The notes: generated by a model from the letters alone, not told the origin. A stretch of 33,152 nucleotides of DNA from an uncultured Collinsella sp. (GCA_900544645.1 UQWG01000020.1:1-33152); one strand, 5' to 3'; shown: positions 7,690 through 15,602, numbered from the stretch's first letter. A program made the numbers and translations.

Positions 7690-8268
7690 ATGGAGAAATG
7701 CAGCGTGAGCACAAGAAAAAAAATATTGGACGCAATGTACGATCTTGTGGCAGAAGTCGGTTATGACAAAGCGTCTATCGGAAAGATTTGCGACTTTGTC
7801 GGTATATCCAAGCCGTCGGTGTACTACTACTTTCCCTCTAAAGAGGAGATTTTCACTACGCTCTTGGACAGCATGTTTCCGACCATCGACTATCAGCGCG
7901 ACTACTCGCTAATAGTCGATAGGGACGGGTTCAAGGCCGCGCTTATCGAGCTCGGCAATTCAGTTATAGGTGGTTATCGAAGCGATGAAAAGCGCCGGCG
8001 CGTGCTGGCCGAGGTTAGCGTTCAAGCAAATCGAATTCCTGCAGTTCAGGAACGTCAAGCGACGGCAACCAAACGAACCATGGATGCGCTTAAAGACATC
8101 CTTCTTCATGGTGCAGAGATTGGCGCGTTTTCCGATAGTGCCGACGTGATGCTCTACGTACAAATTCTTTATACCGTTCTGGAGGGAGCGAGCAATACGG
8201 TCGCTCAAGGTGAGGATATTGATGAAAAAGCGGTTTGGGCGGGAATAGTCGAGCTTATGTTCAAATAG
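7690..8268 (+). CDS. TetR/AcrR family transcriptional regulator
   Basis: 192 residues from ATG at 7690. A GTG at 7705 with GGAG 9 bases upstream is an equally good start and would begin the protein at VSTRKKILDAM. The N-terminal helix-turn-helix is clear: TRKKILDAMYDLVAEVGYD, then SIGKICDFVGISKPSVYYYF, then PSKEEIF. The C-terminal ligand domain is unspecific. The gene is divergent from agmatine deiminase, and TACCG-type palindromes precede both the deiminase and the second MFS gene. It therefore probably represses the whole module and responds to agmatine or a product (inference). Confidence 0.9.
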   Translation: MEKCSVSTRKKILDAMYDLVAEVGYDKASIGKICDFVGISKPSVYYYFPSKEEIFTTLLDSMFPTIDYQRDYSLIVDRDGFKAALIELGNSVIGGYRSDEKRRRVLAEVSVQANRIPAVQERQATATKRTMDALKDILLHGAEIGAFSDSADVMLYVQILYTVLEGASNTVAQGEDIDEKAVWAGIVELMFK

Positions 8269-8329
8269 GCCAGCCAAGCTGAAGCGCATGTTGGCACCCA
8301 TGGTGCCTGCGGGCAACCTTTAAAACGAA

Positions 8330-8371
8330 AACAGGGGTTGACTCCAGTCTGGCTTGGAGTCGACCCCTGTT
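8330..8371. terminator. Bidirectional terminator between tetR and MFS gene
   Basis: AACAGGGGTTGACTCCA pairs with TGGAGTCGACCCCTGTT around an 8-base loop (17 bp with one mismatch). It lies between the convergent tetR (+) and MFS (-) genes. Only short A/T stretches flank the stem. A minor hairpin, GGCACC/GGTGCC, is nearby at 8293-8307. Confidence 0.65.
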
Positions 8372-8405
8372 GCATGGCAATCTATGCCGATGCAATCGGC
8401 GCTTA

Positions 8406-9686
8406 TTACTTTTCAGCAGCCTTACTGAGAAAGCCGGAAACGATAGCAAACGCAGCAATCATAAGGTTGCAGGCAATGCAGAAGATAAATACTCCCTGGA
8501 ATGACCCTGCCATGCCGTAAACCTTCATCATGACCGGCATTCCAAAAGCACCGACGACATAGCCCGCTGAGCAAACGATTGAATAGATCCTTCCAAAATC
8601 GCGTGATCCAAAGAGCGAGAGGAGAAGCATCGGCATTGCGGTTCCAACAATGGCGAACATGACATCGTTTACGCCAGCTGCAATGATGGAAACGGTCTCA
8701 TTGCTTCCGCCAATGATGAGAAGTAGGAATGAAAAAATGCTGACACCTGTCCACGCGACCGTTGCTTTAATAGCGCCGAGCTTGTCACATGTTTTGCCTA
8801 CGAAGGGATTTAGGAAGATGTCGGAGAACGAAGCTGCCGAGACCATTAAGCTTCCTACGATGGGATTGAAACCGACCTCGCTTGCATAGGTTGGAAACAA
8901 CTGGTTCATGCAGCAGGTGAGCTGCGCCACGCAAAGCAGGAGGACACAGAGAATAAAAGACGGCGTTTTCGTGGCATCACGGAGTGCCATGCCCGAGAGG
9001 GTATCTTCCCGCTCATCGACGCTGTGGCTCTCATGGGTTTCAGAGGTGGTCTCTCCGTACGGAAGCATGTTGCGATCAGAGGGTTTAAGGCGAATGATAA
9101 ATGCACTCGCAGGTAAAATCATAGCTGCAGAAACGGCCGCAAGTACGATGTATCCCGTACGCCAGCCTTGTTGCTCGATGACCAGCGTAATGACAGGGCT
9201 CAACAACAGCGTACAGAGAGAATTAACGCCCCAAGCAAGGCCGATGGCAAGACCGGACGATTTACTGAACCATTGGTCAATAACATCGGACATGCAGACG
9301 CCCGTTGTGAACGAAAAGCAGATGCCGATCACCGCAGCGGAGACGATGAACATCCAGACTTCGGTGTAGAACGCCATTGCGGCGCCGGCGGCAATAAGGA
9401 CAAGTTCAACGCAAATATGCCACGGTTTGCCTATTACTTTTGGAATGAAGCGACTCAAAAGTGGAAGTCCAAGTGCAAGGCCAAGAAGAATCGCAGTGAA
9501 ATAGAAAGAGAAAGAGGTGTACTCAAAGCCCAGGTCTTCACATACTGGAGCAACGAATGAGCCGGCAATAATGCTATATGTGCCAGTCGTTCCGGCGGAC
9601 ATTAAGCCGAGCGCAATAACGACAATCCAAGCAAATACGCTGCTCTCGCGAGGACGGTCTTTTTCGGCTGGTGCGGTGAGAGCCAT
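8406..9686 (-). CDS. MFS transporter, agmatine module (paralogue 2)
   Basis: 426 residues from ATG at 9686, with GGAG 5 bases upstream; the frame stays open to 9761 without a better start. It aligns along its whole length with the MFS protein at 3763-5028. It shares VIALGLMSAGTTG, MSDVIDQWF, LAIGLAW, TCCMNQLFPTYASEVGF and GAFGMPVMMKVYG/E, and the second half also starts after an acidic hydrophilic loop. About 12 hydrophobic segments are present. Its third-codon GC is visibly lower than in paralogue 1 (many AAT, ATT and GCA codons). A TACCG palindrome 31 bases upstream suggests control by the neighbouring TetR. Uptake of agmatine versus export of putrescine could be split between the two paralogues (inference). 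Confidence 0.88.
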   Translation of the reverse strand: MALTAPAEKDRPRESSVFAWIVVIALGLMSAGTTGTYSIIAGSFVAPVCEDLGFEYTSFSFYFTAILLGLALGLPLLSRFIPKVIGKPWHICVELVLIAAGAAMAFYTEVWMFIVSAAVIGICFSFTTGVCMSDVIDQWFSKSSGLAIGLAWGVNSLCTLLLSPVITLVIEQQGWRTGYIVLAAVSAAMILPASAFIIRLKPSDRNMLPYGETTSETHESHSVDEREDTLSGMALRDATKTPSFILCVLLLCVAQLTCCMNQLFPTYASEVGFNPIVGSLMVSAASFSDIFLNPFVGKTCDKLGAIKATVAWTGVSIFSFLLLIIGGSNETVSIIAAGVNDVMFAIVGTAMPMLLLSLFGSRDFGRIYSIVCSAGYVVGAFGMPVMMKVYGMAGSFQGVFIFCIACNLMIAAFAIVSGFLSKAAEK

Positions 9687-9716
9687 GGTCACTCCATTTC
9701 TATCGGCATTACATCC

Positions 9717-9740
9717 TATATGCCTACCGATAGGTATATA
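9717..9740. promoter_or_regulatory. Probable TetR operator upstream of second MFS gene
   Basis: A 24-base near-palindrome (20 of 24 positions symmetric): TATAT, then CCTACCGATAGG, then TATA. It lies 31 bases before the MFS start, where a -10 element would be. The central TACCG matches the palindrome between the deiminase and tetR genes. Confidence 0.65.
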
Positions 9741-9791
9741 AACCAGGGGACTCTCCGTCAAGCATTAAGCGGGGAAAGGGAGTTCTTAACG

Positions 9792-9803
9792 TGCCGAACG
9801 GTA
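9792..9803. promoter_or_regulatory. Second TetR-like half-palindrome upstream of MFS gene
   Basis: TGCCGAACGGTA matches the reverse complement of the deiminase-side core (TACCGAACGGTA) at 11 of 12 positions. It lies just left of repeat copy 2, about 110 bases from the MFS start. Confidence 0.5.
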
Positions 9804-9820
9804 ATTGGGCCCTTGCAAAA

Positions 9821-10004
9821 TCGAGGTCTAATACTTTTCCGAGAAGTGAACGACCGTTTTTGGACCCCCGAAACATCGACATTTTCTGACGCCAAAACCG
9901 TAGGATTTAACAATCAAAACCGCAGGAAATTGCATCTCAAAAGTGTCGATACTTCGGGGGTCCATTTTGACTCGTTCACTTGTCGGAAAAGTATTAGACC
10001 TCGA
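9821..10004. repeat. 184-bp palindromic repeat element, copy 2
   Basis: Same element as 3448-3631, in the same orientation and without indels, with 5 substitutions (about 97% identity). Here the outer 14 bases TCGAGGTCTAATAC pair perfectly with GTATTAGACCTCGA; the 33-bp arms have a single mismatch. The left flank is unrelated to that of copy 1, whereas the right flank remains similar into the following hairpin. The gap 9687-10050 holds only this element, the hairpin and the operators. Confidence 0.9.
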
Positions 10005-10019
10005 ATTCACAAGCCGCTC

Positions 10020-10052
10020 AATGTGACAAAGGAACTGTCCCTTTGTCACATT
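10020..10052. repeat. 33-bp TGTGACAAAG hairpin, copy 2, overlapping the ABC transporter stop codon
   Basis: AATGTGACAAAGG and CCTTTGTCACATT form a 13-bp stem around a 7-base loop. The last two bases belong to the TAA stop of the ABC transporter gene on the minus strand. It may act as that gene's transcript end, although no U-run follows. Confidence 0.8.
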
Positions 10053-13000
10053 ATTCGGAGCGCAGGGCTTCGACAGGGTCCTTCTTGGATGCGCTGCGGG
10101 CCGGCAGCAGGCCGGCAACGACCGTCAGCAGTACCGAAATTGCAATGAGCACCAGCGCATCCTGCACGGGCAGGCTCATCAGATTGGGTACCTGCTTGGC
10201 CGCAAGCGCCCAGGCGTTAACCGGAAAGCTCACGAGTACCACGACGACAATAGCAAAGACGCCGGCAATGAGACCTTCGATAAAGGTCTCGGCGTTGAAC
10301 ACGTTTGCCACGTTGCGCTTTGACGCGCCGATTGCGCGCAGGATGCCAATCTCCTTTTTGCGCTCCAGCACGCTGATGTACGTGATGATGCCGATCATGA
10401 TGGAGCTCACGACCAGGCTGATGCTCACGAACGCGATGAGCACCAAGCTGATGGTGTTCACGATGTCGGTCACCGAGCCCATGATGATACCCATGTAGTC
10501 GGTGTACGAGATTGCCTGCTCATCGTGGCCGGCGGCTTTGACCTGCTTGTTGTACGCATCGATATGGTCGAGTACTCGCTCCTTGGCCTCAAAGTCACGC
10601 GGGAAAATCTTAACCGAGATGGGGTCGGCCTCATCCGCATAGCCCAACGTGGTCAGATTGTTGTCGTAGGTGAGCTTCGACGCCTTGGCATAGCTCATCA
10701 TGAGCGAACTCAGGTCCTCGGCGTCCATGTTGAAATGGATGGCACGAGCAAAGGCGCTCGCATCCACACGCATAGCGCTCGCCAGGTTGGCAAAACTCGA
10801 CGACATCTGCGTCGCCATCTGGTCCATAAGCCCCGCTGCGCCCGCCTTGAGCTGGGACGATACCGTCGACGCTATCTGCTCGCTGATTGCCTTCATCACC
10901 TGGTCCATAGCCTGTTGCAGATACGGAGCCAGCTGCTTTTGCACATAGTCGGTCATCGCCTGCTGCAGGCGCTCGGCCAGGGCATCGCCGCCGAGCGCTT
11001 TGAGCTGGACTAGGATTTGCTGGGCCGCCGTATCACTCTCAAGATACGCCGAGAATGCGGCAGCAAGCTTTGACGCGTCCTTAAGATCATCGGGTGACAG
11101 CGCCCTAAACTGATCAGATTGCAGAAAGCCCTCAAACAGCTGGTTGGCAAGCGTTCCCACCTGCTGCATTTGCTCGGGCGTGAGCTCCAGACCGTCAAAG
11201 ATGCCCGAGAAATCTGGGGCCGGTGCTTTTGCCATGATGTCGCTGAAGTCGATATCCTTGCCAACGTCCGAAAGGTCAATGTCCAGCCCGGACAAGTCAA
11301 GACCCGACAGGTCCATACCGCCCGCCGCACCTGAGAGCACAGACGTATCAAACGAGAACGCACTCTTCAGCGCCGCCTCGTCCACGCTGAACATGCTGCC
11401 CAGATCCACGCCTTGCTTGGCCTCGCCTTGCAGTTCGTCGAAGGTTTTGCCCGTAAAGACATCCGTCTCGGGGTGGGCAAGCTGCTCTTGCACAATCTGC
11501 GAATCGGCGGCGCGCTCCATAAGCTGGCGGGTCAGCGCATGCGTATAGACAATACCCGGAGACAACGCGCTCGCATTGGCTGTCTCGTTAGGTCGTACCA
11601 CGCCCACAATGCGCACGTCAATACCATCGGCAACCTTGGCGGCCATAAAGTCGGCGTCGCCAGACATGTCGGTCCACATGCCGGTCTCTTCGTTTTTGCG
11701 ATAGGCATCGGCCGGCGACAACACCTTAAACGTCGTGGACAGCGCATCGTCGTAGGTAAAATCGGCGCCGGTCTCGGGCGTTTCGACCCCACCGTCAGCC
11801 GTCATAGCGCTGTTAACCAGATCGTTGAGCTCATTGATATCCAGCGCGCCGATGCTGTAGAGCGTATAGTCGCCCACCGTGCCGCGGCTCGAAAGCACCA
11901 TTACGGATTCGTTAGCGGACGTAGGCCAATGCCCCGCCACGACATTGTATTGGCTGTCGAGCAGGCTCTGGTCGTCGATCATCTCGTTAAAGACCGAGGT
12001 TCCCATGGATTCCATGCTCACCGTCGCCGCCGAGCTCGCGCCTCCGCTCATTGCCTCAGTCATAGCGTTGGGAACAAGCCGAACGGGTTTCTCGTCACCC
12101 TTGCCCGCACGATAGACAACCGGCGTCACGCCATAACCGTACTGGATGGCATTGACTTCTTTATCGATGCCATCGCCACCGGCATCGAGCCATGCCTTAA
12201 AGCTCGTCATGTCATTGGACTTAACGCTCGCAAACATATCCTTTACGGCCGTGACCACGGGAATCTTATCGGTCCCCTGAGCCTTGCCGTCGGCACCGCC
12301 GTCGGATAAATCCTCGCCGTTGGACGCATCGTCGTCCGCAGCCCCCTGCCCGCCCATCATGGATGACAGGTCGTAATCCTGTTTGGAAATGGTGAGCGGG
12401 TAGCTCGAGAGCGTATCCTCCTCGACCTTTTTGATGTAGCCGTTTACGCCGTTGGACAGCGCCAGAATCGCCGCGATACCGATAATGCCAATCGAGCCCG
12501 CAAAGGCAGTCATGGCCGTGCGGCCCTTCTTGGTCATGAGGTTTCGAGCAGAAAGCCCCAGCGCCGTCACAAAGCTCATCGAGGTTTTGCGCGTAGGCTT
12601 GGCCTCGCGGCGCGTGGCGTCGGCGACATCGAAAGGGTCGGAATCGTCGGTGATCTTGCCGTCTGCCAGGTTGACGATGCGCGTAGCGTACTGGTACGCC
12701 AGCTCGGGATTGTGCGTGACCATGATGACCAGGCGGTCGCGCGCCACGTCCTTGAGCAGGTCCATGACCTGTACGGACGTCGTTGAATCCAAAGCGCCGG
12801 TCGGCTCGTCGGCCAGCACAATCTCGGGATCATTGATCAGAGCACGGGCGATGGCCACGCGCTGCATCTGTCCACCCGAAAGCTGGCTCGGGCGCTTGTT
12901 CACGTGCTCGCCCAGACCAACTGCCTCGAGCGCCTTACGTGCACGCTGGCGGCGCTCGGCATGGCCCACACCCGTGAGCGTAAGCGCCAGCTCAACGTTT

Positions 13001-13305
13001 TCCAAGATGGTCTGATGCGGAATGAGGTTATAGCTCTGGAACACAAAGCCGATGCGGTTGTTACGATAGGCGTCCCAATCGCGATCGTGAAAATCCTTGG
13101 TCGAAATACCGTCGATCAGCAGGTCGCCCGAGTCAAAGTGGTCGAGCCCGCCGATAACGTTGAGCATCGTGGTCTTACCCGAACCCGAGGGACCCAGGAT
13201 GGCCACGAACTCGTTATCGCGAAAAGACAGGCTTACGTTGTCGAGCGCCACCTGCGTAAACGACTGCGTAAAGTACCTTTTGCAAATTCCTTTGAGCTCC
13301 AGCAT
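10051..13305 (-). CDS. MacB-like ABC transporter, ATPase-permease fusion with large extracytoplasmic domain
   Basis: 1084 residues from ATG at 13305, with GAGAGG 9 bases upstream; an in-frame TTG at 13314 touches that ribosome site and is less likely. Residues 1-220 are a complete ABC ATPase: Walker A GPSGSGKTT (38-46), signature LSGGQMQ (142-148), Walker B IVLADEPTG and H-loop VTHNP. A membrane segment follows at about 255-280. About 640 extracytoplasmic residues come next, rich in LSGLDLSGLDIDLSD-type repeats and amphipathic Gln/Ala helices. A C-terminal FtsX domain with three membrane segments (about 930-1084) ends in PARSASKKDPVEALR. This is the four-helix mechanotransmission fold (MacB/FtsX) rather than a classical importer. 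In Gram-positives such fusions handle peptides or cell-envelope stress. The substrate is unknown. Confidence 0.88.
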   Translation of the reverse strand: MLELKGICKRYFTQSFTQVALDNVSLSFRDNEFVAILGPSGSGKTTMLNVIGGLDHFDSGDLLIDGISTKDFHDRDWDAYRNNRIGFVFQSYNLIPHQTILENVELALTLTGVGHAERRQRARKALEAVGLGEHVNKRPSQLSGGQMQRVAIARALINDPEIVLADEPTGALDSTTSVQVMDLLKDVARDRLVIMVTHNPELAYQYATRIVNLADGKITDDSDPFDVADATRREAKPTRKTSMSFVTALGLSARNLMTKKGRTAMTAFAGSIGIIGIAAILALSNGVNGYIKKVEEDTLSSYPLTISKQDYDLSSMMGGQGAADDDASNGEDLSDGGADGKAQGTDKIPVVTAVKDMFASVKSNDMTSFKAWLDAGGDGIDKEVNAIQYGYGVTPVVYRAGKGDEKPVRLVPNAMTEAMSGGASSAATVSMESMGTSVFNEMIDDQSLLDSQYNVVAGHWPTSANESVMVLSSRGTVGDYTLYSIGALDINELNDLVNSAMTADGGVETPETGADFTYDDALSTTFKVLSPADAYRKNEETGMWTDMSGDADFMAAKVADGIDVRIVGVVRPNETANASALSPGIVYTHALTRQLMERAADSQIVQEQLAHPETDVFTGKTFDELQGEAKQGVDLGSMFSVDEAALKSAFSFDTSVLSGAAGGMDLSGLDLSGLDIDLSDVGKDIDFSDIMAKAPAPDFSGIFDGLELTPEQMQQVGTLANQLFEGFLQSDQFRALSPDDLKDASKLAAAFSAYLESDTAAQQILVQLKALGGDALAERLQQAMTDYVQKQLAPYLQQAMDQVMKAISEQIASTVSSQLKAGAAGLMDQMATQMSSSFANLASAMRVDASAFARAIHFNMDAEDLSSLMMSYAKASKLTYDNNLTTLGYADEADPISVKIFPRDFEAKERVLDHIDAYNKQVKAAGHDEQAISYTDYMGIIMGSVTDIVNTISLVLIAFVSISLVVSSIMIGIITYISVLERKKEIGILRAIGASKRNVANVFNAETFIEGLIAGVFAIVVVVLVSFPVNAWALAAKQVPNLMSLPVQDALVLIAISVLLTVVAGLLPARSASKKDPVEALRSE

Positions 13306-13458
13306 GGACGGCAACCTCTCCCACGCGAGCGCACTCGCCCGCTCTCCCCCGCCGTTCGTATTCGACGCGTTTGTCCTACTCTATCCCCATTTTTTGCCGG
13401 CGCCAGTGAGGAATGTAGGGAACCGCATCAAAAAACGAACGGGACGGCGCCCAAAAGA

Positions 13459-13480
13459 AGAGGTCCCGAGCGGGACCTCT
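13459..13480 (-). terminator. Terminator of the thiol-redox (TlpA) operon
   Basis: AGAGGTCCC and GGGACCTCT form a perfect 9-bp stem with a 4-base loop. On the minus strand it is followed by TCTTTT. It lies about 80 bases after the stop of the TlpA-like gene at 13560. No other structure stands out in the gap 13306-13559, which must also carry the ABC transporter promoter. Confidence 0.75.
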
Positions 13481-13559
13481 ATATGGTGGAGCTTATCTTG
13501 AAAGGTAGCGGACTACTTCGCACAGCGGCGCACGATCATCGCTATGCTTTACGCGTTTT

Positions 13560-14531
13560 CTACTGCTCGCTATTCGCAATCGCCTGGTCGATAAGTTTGT
13601 TGAGTGCTGCGCGCTGCTCGGCGGAGCTGATGGCTCCCACGATGGGCTCCCCTACGATGTTGCCATTCTGATCGATGACATACGTTGTCGGGAACGAGAA
13701 CAAATTTGACGTGAACTTACCGGCCTCGCTATCCGACTTGAACCAGATGTTCTTATACGTCACGCCCTTCTTGCTCAGCACGTCCTTGGCATCTGCAATC
13801 TCGCCCTTGTTGCCATCGAGCGTAAAGGAATTGACGCCCACGACCTGGCCGCCCTTCTTGGCAAGCTCCTGATTCAGTTTCTCAAGATCGCCCAGCTCGC
13901 CCACGCACGGCTTGCAAGTAGTGAACCAGAAGTTCATGACGGTGACCTTGTTCTTAGAGAACAGCTCGTCGCTGTTCACGTCGTTGCCATCCAGGTCCTT
14001 GCCCGTAAAGCTGGGGAACTTCGTCGCCTCGCTCGAAGCATTGGCACCAGCCGTCATGCCAGCGGTCGAAGCGTCGACGCTCTCGCCTGCACTCGGCGTG
14101 CTTCCACAGCCGGGGAACTCCTTCTCCAGGCTCTCGAGCTTGTCCTCGATCTCCTTGATCTGCTGTGCACCGGCCTTGAGCGTCTTAAGCTCATCCGCCG
14201 TGAACTCATCCTTGGCACCATCGATGGTCTTGAGCAGGAAATCGCCGTAATTGCTGCCATCCTCAATCATTGCCGAGTCTTTATTTGCCGCATTGAATAC
14301 CTTTTCCCACAGCGCATTATCACTCGAAAAGATATCGTTCTCCTTCTGCATGAGTTTTGCATACAACTCGGCGGCCTCGTCGGCATTGGTCGGCTTCTGC
14401 GCAGTGAGTTCTGCGATCTTAGGATCGGAGCTCGCAGATTCGCTCGCATTGCCACCGGGCGCCGAACATGCCACAAGGCACAAGGCCAATACCGGCACCA
14501 TAAACAGGGCCGCAATCTTAGAAAGCTTCAT
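13560..14531 (-). CDS. TlpA/ResA-like thioredoxin-fold lipoprotein
   Basis: 323 residues from ATG at 14531, with GGAGG 7 bases upstream; the ATG at 14537 is too close to that site. The signal peptide ends in a lipobox, LVAC, with Cys22 as the lipidated residue, so the protein is tethered outside the membrane. A Glu/Lys-rich helical region at about 30-140 precedes a TlpA/ResA thioredoxin domain, whose active site is WFTTCKPC (Cys206, Cys209). Also visible are a cis-Pro loop FPTTYVID and the final NGNIVGEPIVG segment. It is expected to exchange disulfides with exported proteins or respond to oxidants. It is the last gene of a three-gene operon with a polyferredoxin membrane protein and a CxxC microprotein, likely its electron supply. 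Confidence 0.9.
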   Translation of the reverse strand: MKLSKIAALFMVPVLALCLVACSAPGGNASESASSDPKIAELTAQKPTNADEAAELYAKLMQKENDIFSSDNALWEKVFNAANKDSAMIEDGSNYGDFLLKTIDGAKDEFTADELKTLKAGAQQIKEIEDKLESLEKEFPGCGSTPSAGESVDASTAGMTAGANASSEATKFPSFTGKDLDGNDVNSDELFSKNKVTVMNFWFTTCKPCVGELGDLEKLNQELAKKGGQVVGVNSFTLDGNKGEIADAKDVLSKKGVTYKNIWFKSDSEAGKFTSNLFSFPTTYVIDQNGNIVGEPIVGAISSAEQRAALNKLIDQAIANSEQ

Positions 14532-14560
14532 GGTCATTCCTCCGTTTTGTCGAAGCTTGT

Positions 14561-15463
14561 TTACTTTTTATCGGCGGTCAAGGGGAGCTTTTCCGCCGAC
14601 ACATCCAGGCCGTAGCGATAGCTGATGGCATCGACGGGACAGGCCCCGATGCACTTTCCGCACCGGATACATTCGGCATGATTGGGCGCGCGGACCACAT
14701 CAACGTCCATCTGACAAACCTTTGAGCACTTGCCGCACGAGACGCATTTGCACGCGTCAACCTGAATCCCCAACAAGGACACCCTATTCATGAGCGCATA
14801 GAATGCGCCGAGTGGACAAATCCATTTGCAGAAGGGGCGGTAGAACAAAACGCTCAGCACTACCACGGCAATGAGAACGGCAAGTTTCCAAGTAAAGAGA
14901 TGTCCCAACGCAGATCGAATGCCGGCATTGGCGATGGCCAGCGGAATGGCGCCCTCGAGCACACCCTGCGGACAGATGTACTTGCAAAAGAATGGGTCGC
15001 CCATGCCCACGTCGTTAACCATCAAGACGGGCAGCACTACCACGGCAAACAGCAGCACGACGTACTTGATGTACGTGAGCGGCTTGAGCTTTTTCGTGGA
15101 GAACTTTTTGCCGGGAATCTTATGAAGCAGCTCCTGCAGCCAGCCAAACGGGCACAGAAAGCCACATACAAAGCGTCCCAGCAGCACGCCGAGCAAAATG
15201 AGCGTACCGGTAACATAGTAAGAAAAGTTGAACTTGGATGAACCTACCACCGACTGGAACGACCCGATGGGGCACGCACCCGATGCCGCGGGGCACGAAT
15301 AGCAATTAAGTCCAGGTACGCAGACTGTTTTTCCCGCGCCTTGATAGATGCTTCCTTTGGCAAAGTTTGGCAGGTGAATATTGGTGACCAGCGTCGCCGC
15401 CGCCTGAATGACGCCGCGAAATCGGGCCAAAACATGCGACGCAGTGTTTTCTCTTTTATCCAA
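14561..15463 (-). CDS. NapH/CcoG-like membrane 4Fe-4S protein
   Basis: 300 residues from TTG at 15463, with GGAG about 10 bases upstream; longer readings of this frame pass through the CxxC microprotein gene. The N-terminal part has VCVPGLNCYSCPAASGACPIG, a Cys-rich segment typical of this subfamily. Hydrophobic segments carry three CxxxCP motifs (FCGFLCPFGWLQ, CKYICPQG, FCKWICPLG). A C-terminal 2[4Fe-4S] ferredoxin domain follows (CKCVSCGKCSKVCQMDVD, CIRCGKCIGACPVDA). Related proteins (NapH, NosR, CcoG) move electrons through the membrane. Here the likely acceptor is the thiol site of the adjacent TlpA-like lipoprotein or of the CxxC microprotein. That is inference from gene order. Confidence 0.9.
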   Translation of the reverse strand: MDKRENTASHVLARFRGVIQAAATLVTNIHLPNFAKGSIYQGAGKTVCVPGLNCYSCPAASGACPIGSFQSVVGSSKFNFSYYVTGTLILLGVLLGRFVCGFLCPFGWLQELLHKIPGKKFSTKKLKPLTYIKYVVLLFAVVVLPVLMVNDVGMGDPFFCKYICPQGVLEGAIPLAIANAGIRSALGHLFTWKLAVLIAVVVLSVLFYRPFCKWICPLGAFYALMNRVSLLGIQVDACKCVSCGKCSKVCQMDVDVVRAPNHAECIRCGKCIGACPVDAISYRYGLDVSAEKLPLTADKK

Positions 15464-15602
15464 TTCCGATACACTCCAAGCACAGCCTAATCGCTTTGGC
15501 CAGCACGGCATCCGCCTCGCCACGCATAACGCCAAAGCACACCATGGCAATTCCGACGATCAACAAAGCGACCTGTACCACGGGTTTTACCGCTTTGAAC
15601 AA
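15456..15602 (-). CDS. CxxC membrane microprotein (CD1871A-like), 48 residues
   Basis: TTG start at 15602 with AAGGAG 8 bases upstream, and TAA at 15456-15458. The stop overlaps the start of the polyferredoxin gene by 8 bases (TTGGATAA), so translation is coupled. The protein has a basic N-terminus (FKAVKPVVQ), a membrane helix (VALLIVGIAMVCFGVMRGEA), an amphipathic stretch (DAVLAKAIR) and the C-terminal CLECIGIG with its CxxC pair. This matches the small family I recall as CD1871A, named from Clostridioides difficile, which lies beside polyferredoxin/TlpA genes. The CxxC could relay electrons or bind metal at the membrane. It is too short for routine gene calls and easily missed. Confidence 0.85.
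   Translation of the reverse strand: MFKAVKPVVQVALLIVGIAMVCFGVMRGEADAVLAKAIRLCLECIGIG

Noticed and set aside
9720..10148. A plus-strand frame running through repeat copy 2, with a related product from copy 1 and from the opposite strand
   Set aside because: The similarity is that of the palindromic DNA element, read on both strands. There is no ribosome site, and the frames run on into unrelated flanks.
15461..15550. A longer N-terminus for the polyferredoxin protein (start at 15550)
   Set aside because: It would overlap the CxxC microprotein gene by most of its length and has no ribosome site. The TTG at 15463 begins the family-like sequence.
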